From Congregibacter brevis (lineage in GTDB: Bacteria; Pseudomonadota; Gammaproteobacteria; Pseudomonadales; Halieaceae): DNA of 64,000 nt. The position numbers and the translations under genes are program-made. Location: assembly GCF_045689245.1 (NCBI RefSeq), contig NZ_CP136865.1, forward strand, positions 124,001-188,000, written 5' to 3'. A model generated the notes under the pieces. That model ran no database searches. It was given only the letters and a program-made list of their open reading frames with translations, and was not told where the DNA came from. Below, piece after piece: positions 25,647-32,991 of the stretch (its first letter is position 1; each line of letters starts with the position of its first letter).

Positions 25647-26156
25647 ATGCTGCGATTGATTCGGCACAGCGCCGTTCTGATCACCCTACTGGCGCTTGTT
25701 AGCAGTAACTTACTGCTATTAAGTAGCACTGCATTCAACGCGGCCGTCTCTACGGCGTTGGCAACAACGCTAGGGATTCGTACAGCAAGTGCAGCACTCT
25801 CCTCCAAACTCGCAGGTAGTGAACGACAGCTGAGTGCGCTAAAAAGCTCACAGATCCGTCGAAGTGACTCAGTACGCGGCTTTGGCAAAAGCCTGACGGC
25901 CAGAACCAAACGCGTCGCCGCAAGAGGTATTGCCGCCATCCCCGCCGAGTCGTTGCCGTATATTGGAGCCGCCGTCGTTGTGTCCAGCATGGTTTATGAG
26001 TTGTATGAAGCCTGCCAAACCTTGCGGGAACTGGACACTCTCTATGCCGATCTTGGCTTATCGCAGGCAGTGCCGGATGATGCGATGCAATCCTTGTGTA
26101 ATCCTCCACCGCTGAATGAGTTGTTTACTCAGCCTAACTCTCAACCGGATGTCTGA
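25647..26156 (+). CDS. Small membrane protein of unknown function
   Basis: 169 residues from ATG 25647, which has GCGGAG upstream; a GTG at 25572 would add 25 basic residues. The N-terminus has a long hydrophobic stretch (about 10-45) that anchors it. A basic region rich in Lys/Arg follows, then a second hydrophobic segment near AESLPYIGAAVVVSSMVYELYE. The C-terminal ~40 residues are acidic to neutral with two Cys. No domain recognised. It lies between the DUF4252 pair and a beta-lactamase-fold gene with only 5 bp to the latter, so it may belong to that operon. Confidence 0.6.
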   Translation: MLRLIRHSAVLITLLALVSSNLLLLSSTAFNAAVSTALATTLGIRTASAALSSKLAGSERQLSALKSSQIRRSDSVRGFGKSLTARTKRVAARGIAAIPAESLPYIGAAVVVSSMVYELYEACQTLRELDTLYADLGLSQAVPDDAMQSLCNPPPLNELFTQPNSQPDV

Positions 26157-26161
26157 AGACT

Positions 26162-27421
26162 ATGACCTTGTGCACGCGAACCCTGGCTCCTCTAGCAAAA
26201 ACACTTAGCTGCCTAAGCCTGCTCTCCTTGGCAGGAGCGGCGATTGGCGCAGAGGATCAACGACCTGTGGGACTGAATGGCGCCAGCTGGCAGTTTGGCC
26301 CTCTCAATCGCTGGGCTTACACGCACATGAGCGAAGTGCTCCCCAGCAAACCCATCCGTCGGAGCGTCGGCAGCCCTACCCCCCTTTCAGGCCTGGACAC
26401 CGCGGCGACGGACATGATGGTGAGTTGGGAAGGGTCCCCCGCCAAGCTTTCTACGCTCATGCAGGATCAATATGTTGACGGCCTATTGGTTATCAAAGAT
26501 GGCACTGTCGTCTTCGAGGGCTACGCCGGCACGCTTACACCTGAGCGAACCCACCTTCTCTGGTCTGTGAGTAAAACCATTACCGGCCTCACTGCAGCGA
26601 GTGTCGCCGCAGATGGGCTCATTGATCTAGACAAGACGGTAGCGGACTACGTACCGGCGCTCAAAGATAGCGGATGGGGGCCGGACACGCTGCGGGACCT
26701 CCTCGACATGCGGGACGGATCAGAGTGGAACGAGGACTACGCCGCCGCAGACAGCACAGTGCGTCGGCAGGACTGTTCTGATGGCCTTTTAACGGGGCCG
26801 GACTGCGAGGGTGTTCCGGTCATAGGTAACTATCTGTTCCTCCCCGCCGTCGGCCGGATGCCCGGACGACAAGGAAGCTTTGTTTATAAGTCGGGTACCA
26901 CCGATGTTATAGCCTGGGTACTGGAGGCCGCGACTGGAAAGCGCTTCGCCGACCTAGTAGCCGAGAGAATATGGCAGCGCATCGGCGCCGAACAGGACGC
27001 GGGCATCACCGTAGACACCGGAGGCTTCACGCTAGCCTCCGGAGGAATGCACGCAACACTCAGAGATGTGGGCCGCGTCGGACAACTCATACTAAACCGC
27101 GGTAAAAACGGCGACGATCAAGTGCTTCCAGCGGCATGGATAGATGACATCGTATCCAGAAACGGCAGTCGAAGCTGGCCCTACGAAGCTCCGACGGGCA
27201 TTCGCCCTTACTACCGCTCCTTTATGTGGGGCTTGGGCGATGGTCGAGGATCCATTCAGGCGCGAGGTGTGCACGGGCAACTGATACACGTTGCTCCTGA
27301 ATCTAACACGGTGATCGCGATGCTCTCCAGCTGGCCTGACGCCGAGGGAGGAGCTCCAAACGTTAGCGGAGCAACACAGCAACAGCTTGTTAATGCTATT
27401 GAGACAGCCTTGGGCCGTTGA
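26162..27421 (+). CDS. Beta-lactamase-fold serine hydrolase (NylB/6-aminohexanoate-dimer hydrolase-like)
   Basis: 419 residues with a signal peptide of ~30 residues ending AIGA. SxxK motif SVSK (S135, K138) in LLWSVSKTITG and the Tyr motif YKSGTTD, both in the wording of the NylB/EstB group. A late HGQLIHVAPE segment supplies the third motif. Enzymes of this group hydrolyse amides or esters, including short nylon oligomers; natural substrates vary. The segment VAERIWQRIGAEQDA is shared with the hydrolase at 32992 (VEERIWQRMGAESDA), so the two are closer paralogues. Preceded at 5 bp by a small membrane protein gene and convergent with the DUF917 gene. Confidence 0.85.
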   Translation: MTLCTRTLAPLAKTLSCLSLLSLAGAAIGAEDQRPVGLNGASWQFGPLNRWAYTHMSEVLPSKPIRRSVGSPTPLSGLDTAATDMMVSWEGSPAKLSTLMQDQYVDGLLVIKDGTVVFEGYAGTLTPERTHLLWSVSKTITGLTAASVAADGLIDLDKTVADYVPALKDSGWGPDTLRDLLDMRDGSEWNEDYAAADSTVRRQDCSDGLLTGPDCEGVPVIGNYLFLPAVGRMPGRQGSFVYKSGTTDVIAWVLEAATGKRFADLVAERIWQRIGAEQDAGITVDTGGFTLASGGMHATLRDVGRVGQLILNRGKNGDDQVLPAAWIDDIVSRNGSRSWPYEAPTGIRPYYRSFMWGLGDGRGSIQARGVHGQLIHVAPESNTVIAMLSSWPDAEGGAPNVSGATQQQLVNAIETALGR

Positions 27422-27465
27422 CCGCCCTTAGCCGGAAGCAGCCTAAAGCTTCATGGGCCATACCC

Positions 27466-28557
27466 CTAAAGGTCTTCGATAGGCACGTAGTCGATGTCGA
27501 AACCAAACGCCCGCGGTTCAACCACTTTGAGGGCCTTCTCACTGCGGTAGTGTGGAGGGCAGCCGATGCCAAAAACACTCACCCTCTGACCATAATGAAC
27601 ACGCTCAGCGTTGATGGGCGCGGATGTCTCATGATCCACCATAGTAATCAGGTCGGGTACGCTGGCGACCACGCGATCGCCCATCTCAGCGAGGAGGAAT
27701 TCGTTCTTTATGGCAAGACGCAGGGGTGGTGAGTCATCGATGGTAGATTCCAGAATAGCCTCACCGACATCGAATCCTCCGACAGTCTTGCGATTAATGT
27801 CCACAACTTTCCCAGTGTAGAGATGCTTGAACTGACCGTAGTCCGATGCCTCAAACAGCTCCCGCAGCGGCGCTTCGATTTGCCCCGCGTTTCCGGAGTG
27901 CCGCTTGAGTGTTCGGCCCAACTGCAGGGCGAAGCTGATGGTTCCGGGGATGATTGCGCGACGGGCCTCCTCACTATTCATAGGATGCTCAGCGGTAAAG
28001 ACCATGCCTCCCATGGCCATCGATAAATTCCGTATCTGGCGCTCGTAGAGCTCCGCGTCTCGAACATCGAAGTACACCGCTCCGCCGCTGTAATCTACCG
28101 CCACAGCAGGACTCGGCTTCACGCCCTCAATGGCAAAGGTCATCATCTGAGCTTCCGGCAAGGCTCGAGCCATTCCATCGCCATCTATCAACGGGATGCC
28201 TTTGGCGGCCGCAGCCAGTAACGGAATAACGGAATTCGCACCGCCTACCTCAAAGGAAACAAGATGAGTGATAGGCTTCCCCATCCACTCCTGCAAGCGA
28301 TCAACAACCTCCAGACACTCATTGCCGATGGGTAGGTGCTCGAGGCTGATCGAAGGAGCACCCACCTCGCCCACGGCAACCACCAGAGATTCATCGGGAA
28401 GATTCTCCAGAGGAAAGAGAGTGACCGGTCCATGTTTTTTGAGAGCCTCGGTCACCAGCAGCTGGCCAATATAGGGATCTCCCCCTCCCCCGGTAGCTAG
28501 GAATACCGAGCCCATGCAAAGCTCTTCAATGTCCTCATGAGTGATCGTTACGCTCAT
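27466..28557 (-). CDS. DUF917 family protein (hydantoinase-associated)
   Basis: 363 residues. The opening ITHEDIEELCMGSVFLATGGGGDPYIG is characteristic of DUF917, followed by SFEVGGANSVIPLLAAA and IPLIDGDGMARALPEAQM. The C-terminal half contains GQRVSVFGIGCPPHYRS. Family members pair with HyuA-type hydantoinase subunits, and one has been described as an S-methyl thiohydantoin desulfurase, so hydrolysis or desulfuration of a cyclic five-membered ring is plausible. It overlaps the HyuA gene by ATGA and is surely coexpressed. Cytoplasmic, no signal. The exact substrate is not readable. Confidence 0.9.
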   Translation of the reverse strand: MSVTITHEDIEELCMGSVFLATGGGGDPYIGQLLVTEALKKHGPVTLFPLENLPDESLVVAVGEVGAPSISLEHLPIGNECLEVVDRLQEWMGKPITHLVSFEVGGANSVIPLLAAAAKGIPLIDGDGMARALPEAQMMTFAIEGVKPSPAVAVDYSGGAVYFDVRDAELYERQIRNLSMAMGGMVFTAEHPMNSEEARRAIIPGTISFALQLGRTLKRHSGNAGQIEAPLRELFEASDYGQFKHLYTGKVVDINRKTVGGFDVGEAILESTIDDSPPLRLAIKNEFLLAEMGDRVVASVPDLITMVDHETSAPINAERVHYGQRVSVFGIGCPPHYRSEKALKVVEPRAFGFDIDYVPIEDL

Positions 28558-30107
28558 GGTTTACTCCCCGTAAAATCTAAGTCACCGATCATTTTGACTC
28601 GCAAACGCGTTGATTCGTCCGCCATGTACGCGATCGCAGTTTCCTCGACGTCCGCGAGTTTGATACTGCTCTTCCGGGCGCCTGCGGCGAGAAGCTCTTC
28701 GCTTAGAATCGCCTGTAACTCAGCCAGCACTCCCTCTCGGGGATGCTCGCGATACGAGACGATGCGCTCCATCTCTCGACCCACCTGCGCGTTAGCGGCG
28801 CCAATAGCATTGGCCACTCCCGCATGTTCTGGCCGCAGGAGCTCTGAGGCGTTATCCAGATCACGGGATACGAGTACAGCGCCACCACCGACAAGAATGA
28901 CCGGCACCGGGTCGCGACTGGATTTCATCTGATCGATACCGTCGTCAACGATGGTGTGCATGCGCCCCATCGCTGTCTCAATCACGGTAGAGGCGATCTC
29001 AGAGACATTCTCTGTACTGCCGATGTCCACCACACCAGCGGCTACGGCTATATCTGTCGTGGTTAGAGTGTCGCCACCAAACACCAAACCCTCAGTGACG
29101 AGCCGATAACCCACACTTTGGGGACCGATCGTACCGCCATCAGCGCTAACAAGGCTTCCACCACCGAGTCCTATCGCCTGAATGTCCGGCATACGAAAGT
29201 TGGTACGCACACCACCTACCTTGATGGCGACGTTAGACTGCCTGGGAAAGCCGCCCTGAAGTACACCGATGTCGGAAGTCGTACCACCGATATCCACGAC
29301 CACCGCATCGCTGAGCTGCGTCAACAGGCTGGCTCCGCGGAGAGAATTGGTGGGGCCGGAAGCAAAGGTTAGCGCAGGGAACTCCGCCGCAAACTCCGCG
29401 GACATCAAGGTGCCATCGTTTTGACTGATGTAAAACGGGCAACTGATATCGCGAGCAGCCAGTGCATCTCTAAAAGCCTGCACGACATTTTCAGCTAAGG
29501 GTCGCAGACTCGTATTGAGAATCGCGGCATTCTCGCGTTCCAAGAGTCCCATCCCCCCAATCTTGTGCGACAGCGTTACTCCGACTCCCGGGATTTTCCT
29601 AGCGAGACGCTCAGCAACGATCAACTCCTGCTCCGGATTCGAAGGAGAGAAAACGCCCGATATCGCGACCAGCTTAATACCCTTGGCAGCAATGTCATCG
29701 ATAACGCTATCCAGCTCCGCGTCATCAAGTTCTCCAATAGAGAAGCCGTCGTAGGTCAGGCCTCCATGCACCATGTAGCAATGACGCCCAATGGCATCTG
29801 CTATATCATCGGGCCAGTCCGTCATAGGTGGGATCATCTCTCCCGACGGTAGAGCAATTCTGATCACCGCCGTAGCCGCTAGCTCGCGACGCTCAATCAC
29901 AGCGTTTGTGAATTGCGTGGTACCGATCATGACCGCTTCAATCGCATCGTGGGCAGCGCCGCTGCCCTCCAGTATTACATCCAGAGCACCCAGTACGCCG
30001 TCTCTGACGTTCTCGGAAGTCAGAAACTTCGTAGAGGCAACAACCCTGTGCCCATCAAGAATAACGGCGTCCGTGTGAGTACCACCCACGTCGATACCAA
30101 TTCGCAT
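28554..30107 (-). CDS. Hydantoinase/oxoprolinase family protein (HyuA-like)
   Basis: 517 residues. N-terminal Hydant_A_N domain with the phosphate-binding MRIGIDVGGTHTDAVILDG, then the hydantoinase_A ATPase core with AVVVDIGGTTSDIGVLQGG and GLGGGSLVSADGG. Shorter than classical HyuA (about 680-720) because the C-terminal domain is reduced, as in the branch that pairs with DUF917. ATP-dependent ring opening of hydantoin, oxoproline or a related cyclic amide is the family reaction. The stop overlaps the DUF917 start by ATGA. Upstream lies a divergent small gene with an inverted repeat in between. Confidence 0.9.
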   Translation of the reverse strand: MRIGIDVGGTHTDAVILDGHRVVASTKFLTSENVRDGVLGALDVILEGSGAAHDAIEAVMIGTTQFTNAVIERRELAATAVIRIALPSGEMIPPMTDWPDDIADAIGRHCYMVHGGLTYDGFSIGELDDAELDSVIDDIAAKGIKLVAISGVFSPSNPEQELIVAERLARKIPGVGVTLSHKIGGMGLLERENAAILNTSLRPLAENVVQAFRDALAARDISCPFYISQNDGTLMSAEFAAEFPALTFASGPTNSLRGASLLTQLSDAVVVDIGGTTSDIGVLQGGFPRQSNVAIKVGGVRTNFRMPDIQAIGLGGGSLVSADGGTIGPQSVGYRLVTEGLVFGGDTLTTTDIAVAAGVVDIGSTENVSEIASTVIETAMGRMHTIVDDGIDQMKSSRDPVPVILVGGGAVLVSRDLDNASELLRPEHAGVANAIGAANAQVGREMERIVSYREHPREGVLAELQAILSEELLAAGARKSSIKLADVEETAIAYMADESTRLRVKMIGDLDFTGSKP

Positions 30108-30137
30108 TACTACACCTCAAGCTTGCAGGACTTCGAT

Positions 30138-30169
30138 TCTGTGCGAAGCTTACACCCTGAACGCACAGA
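30138..30169. promoter_or_regulatory. Inverted repeat in the hyuA upstream region, candidate operator
   Basis: TCTGTGCG (30138-30145) and CGCACAGA (30162-30169), separated by 16 nt, lie between the hyuA-like gene and the divergent small gene. The centre-to-centre spacing of 24 bp, just over two helical turns, suits a dimeric regulator. No regulator gene is adjacent. Confidence 0.45.
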
Positions 30170-30192
30170 CTGAACTCGACTGGAAAAAAATC

Positions 30193-30402
30193 ATGACCGA
30201 CAGCGAAATCATGGCACTGAAAACTGCATTTACCTTTATGCCCCAAGCTATAGAAGTCACAAAGTACGAATATGGAGATCGCTATGAGCGGGTACTGGAG
30301 CAAGTGGAGCTAGTGCGCGCATGCCTTTTAGAACAGGGCATAGATCCCGATGAGGTCGCCGGCGAGATCAATCCGGATACGTCGCCAAACTCATACTACT
30401 GA
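30193..30402 (+). CDS. Small protein of unknown function beside the hydantoinase locus
   Basis: 69 residues, acidic and soluble, with one Cys. A short amphipathic helix YERVLEQVELVRACLLEQ follows FTFMPQAIEVTKYEYG. No recognised domain. ATG start; the upstream TGGAAAAAAA is a weak ribosome binding site. It is divergent from hyuA and convergent with the NCS1 permease (8 bp between stops). The position between two genes of the putative cyclic-amide module suggests a link, but a chance frame cannot be excluded. Confidence 0.45.
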   Translation: MTDSEIMALKTAFTFMPQAIEVTKYEYGDRYERVLEQVELVRACLLEQGIDPDEVAGEINPDTSPNSYY

Positions 30403-30409
30403 TCAAAAA

Positions 30410-31696
30410 CTAGCTCCGCTGCTTCGCTCTTTTGCCCAGTACGAATTCTAAAGAACTGTAAGCCAACATCGATAAGATCAGCGCATCAAGGGCGCCAATG
30501 GTCGTAATCGACGCTCCCGCATAATATAGCCAAGCCGAAACAAGACCCGAACCCAGAGCGATCAACACCGCGCTCACTTTAATCGCGGGACGGTCAGCGA
30601 GGTGCTCTTCGGAAAAGTCCCGTCTACCAAAAATGTAGAAGTCCGCAAAGTAAATGCCGGCGATGGGAGGAACCAGCAAGCCCATGAGAATCAAAAAATC
30701 GATGAGCTGGTCCGAAATGCCCACGATGGCGGCCACAGTACCCACGACCCCCATAACAATAACTACCGATCGATAATCACCTAGAGGAACGGAAGCACGG
30801 GATGCCAATGCTGTGGAGTAAAGATTGATTACGTTGGTCGTCCAGGTAGCAAACACGAGCACCGCAAGCGCGATACCACCGAAGCCCATGAGAATCATGT
30901 AGGTCATGGGTTCTAGCTCTCCCCAAACCAGCACAGGGATCATTCCCACGATATAGGCGATGCACATCCCCCCGCCTTGCCCCACGAAAGAAGCTACCAC
31001 GCAGTCGCGAGTCGTTCGCGCATAGCGGGTCAGATCCGGCGTGAGTACCACGCCGACGATGGCGGCGCCGATCACCGCTGAGACTCCTGTGGGCATATCG
31101 ATATCGCCTGTGCCGGGCATATTCAAAAGCTCAGCAAAAGCGACCTGCCGTAAAGAAAGGACCACAACACCCGCCAGAGACAGGAGCAAAAAGGGCACGG
31201 CAATGAGTGCCAGTCTGTCAATCGCTTTAAAACCATAGATAGTGGTGACTGTTACGATAAGGCTAGACAGCACAGTGTAGGACCACTCAGGCAAAGCCAG
31301 GGTAGAGAGCTCCGCGGCTGCCAAAAACAAGGTGCGCCCAAACAGCTCTGCGGTAACCGCGTACCAACCAAGGAGAAAAACACCAAAACCAAAATTGACG
31401 AACTTGGCGCCCGCGTAACCAAAAGTGTGCTCGATGATCATGTAGCTGGAGAGCCGTGTTCTAGCACCCACGACGGCGGCAGGAATAGACATCAGGCTCA
31501 ACGCTAGCGCTCCGAGAAGCGTGGCGGTCAAAGCAGATCGAAGACCCATGCCCTGGGCAAGCTCGCCGGCGCTGTACATCAGCGGCAAGGTAATGGATAT
31601 ACCTATCAGCACGATACCAATCTGCATTCCGCTCACCGCCTGCGCAGGATCCACAGGCGTTCGAGAGTCAGCGTCGTAAGCTAGAGCGTCAGCCAA
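30410..31696 (-). CDS. NCS1-family nucleobase/hydantoin-type permease (CodB-like)
   Basis: 428 residues with about twelve transmembrane helices. N-terminal MQIGIVLIGISITLPLMYSAG, ARTRLSSYMIIEHTFGYAGA and VLTPDLTRYARTTRDCVVASFVGQ are NCS1 (cytosine/allantoin/hydantoin permease) signatures. It imports a nucleobase or cyclic ureide with a cation. The start appears to be TTG with no Shine-Dalgarno sequence, so the N-terminus is uncertain. It begins only 15 bp after the serA stop and is probably read from the serA promoter, while the hyuA/DUF917 genes lie just downstream on the same strand. Together they suggest uptake and ring opening of one compound. Confidence 0.85.
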   Translation of the reverse strand: MADALAYDADSRTPVDPAQAVSGMQIGIVLIGISITLPLMYSAGELAQGMGLRSALTATLLGALALSLMSIPAAVVGARTRLSSYMIIEHTFGYAGAKFVNFGFGVFLLGWYAVTAELFGRTLFLAAAELSTLALPEWSYTVLSSLIVTVTTIYGFKAIDRLALIAVPFLLLSLAGVVVLSLRQVAFAELLNMPGTGDIDMPTGVSAVIGAAIVGVVLTPDLTRYARTTRDCVVASFVGQGGGMCIAYIVGMIPVLVWGELEPMTYMILMGFGGIALAVLVFATWTTNVINLYSTALASRASVPLGDYRSVVIVMGVVGTVAAIVGISDQLIDFLILMGLLVPPIAGIYFADFYIFGRRDFSEEHLADRPAIKVSAVLIALGSGLVSAWLYYAGASITTIGALDALILSMLAYSSLEFVLGKRAKQRS

Positions 31697-31711
31697 GCGG
31701 AGGAACCTGTA

Positions 31712-32890
31712 TCAGGAGTAATTGCACGACCCTAACACACGGACATTGACCACTTCCTCAATGGATCGCAGAGCCTCCAGAGAGCTGTCACTCGGACAGG
31801 CCTCCAAGTCGATGATGTTGTACGCAATATCCGCGCGACTCTTGTTGAGCATATCTACAATGTTGATGTCGTGGTCGGCGATAATCGCGGTAATTTGATT
31901 CAGGACCTTTGGCACGTTCCGGTTGCTGACGGTGACCCGCACCGGAGTAGTTCGCGGCAGAGAAATATTTGGGAAGTTCACAGAGTTACTGATGTTGCCG
32001 TTCTCCAAAAAATCCATGAGCTGATCTGCCACCATGATCGCGCAGTTTTCTTCTGCTTCACCGGTGCTCGCGCCGATGTGGGGCATTTGCAGCATTCCCG
32101 GATGTCGGAGCGTCTCGTTCGCGGGGAAATCAGACACATAACGATGCATACGCTGCTCATTCAAGGCACGCATTACCGCTTCATTGTCGACAATCTCACC
32201 CCGAGCGAAATTTAGCAGCACTAAAGAAGGATTCACGTTAGCGAGCAAGTTATCGCTCACCAGTCCTCGGGTGGATTCCAATACCGGTAGATGCAGGCTG
32301 ATGTAATCGGCCCGCCCAAAGAGACTGTTCAGATTATCCATTTTCTCTACGTCACTGGAGAGACGCCAGGCGGCTTCTACGCTGATCGCCGGGTCGTAGC
32401 CGATAACCTTCATCCCCAGAGCGAGGCCCATATTGGCTACCAATGAACCAATGTTGCCCAAGCCCACCACTCCCAGTGTCTTACCAATGAGCTCTGTGCC
32501 CGCAAAACGTTTCTTCTCTTTTTCCAGCAGAGGGTCCAAGCCATCCTGCTTCTCGAGGGACTCTACAAACTTTATACCCTCATAAATATCTCTGGAGCCC
32601 AGCAACATGCCCGCAAGCACGAGCTCTTTTACTGCGTTGGCATTAGCGCCCGGGGCATTAAAAACAACGACTCCCTCTTCGCTACAACGTTCCAGGGGAA
32701 CGTTGTTGACTCCCGCACCGGCCCGGCCAATGGCCTTGAGCGACTCGGGAAACTCCATATCGTGGAGCTTCTGACTGCGAATCAAAAAGGCGTCTGGATG
32801 GGGTAGCTCGCCGGCTACTTCGTAGTCTTCACGGCTAAAACGGTTCAGACCCTTCACTGAGATCGTGTTGTAAGTGCGGATTTTGTACAT
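31712..32890 (-). CDS. serA: D-3-phosphoglycerate dehydrogenase with ACT domain
   Basis: 392 residues. NAD-binding motif GVVGLGNIGSLVANMGLALG, catalytic Arg in LLNFARGEIVDNEA, Glu in DFPANET and His in MPHIGASTGEAEENCA. The C-terminal ACT domain (about residues 320-390) has VRVTVSNRNVPKVLNQITAI and ends in VRVLGSCNYS. It begins serine synthesis from 3-phosphoglycerate and is likely inhibited by serine at the ACT domain. Cytoplasmic. Start ATG at 32890. The permease gene follows after 15 bp. The family also contains other 2-hydroxyacid dehydrogenases, but the ACT domain and N-terminus favour SerA. Confidence 0.93.
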   Translation of the reverse strand: MYKIRTYNTISVKGLNRFSREDYEVAGELPHPDAFLIRSQKLHDMEFPESLKAIGRAGAGVNNVPLERCSEEGVVVFNAPGANANAVKELVLAGMLLGSRDIYEGIKFVESLEKQDGLDPLLEKEKKRFAGTELIGKTLGVVGLGNIGSLVANMGLALGMKVIGYDPAISVEAAWRLSSDVEKMDNLNSLFGRADYISLHLPVLESTRGLVSDNLLANVNPSLVLLNFARGEIVDNEAVMRALNEQRMHRYVSDFPANETLRHPGMLQMPHIGASTGEAEENCAIMVADQLMDFLENGNISNSVNFPNISLPRTTPVRVTVSNRNVPKVLNQITAIIADHDINIVDMLNKSRADIAYNIIDLEACPSDSSLEALRSIEEVVNVRVLGSCNYS

Positions 32891-32991
32891 AAGAAAATAA
32901 ATGCTGACTTAGAGAGCGCGGGATTGTAGGTCTAATAGCCTATGCACGGCTAGACAGCATAAGATAGAAGTTTGCACTTCGGAGATTCACA

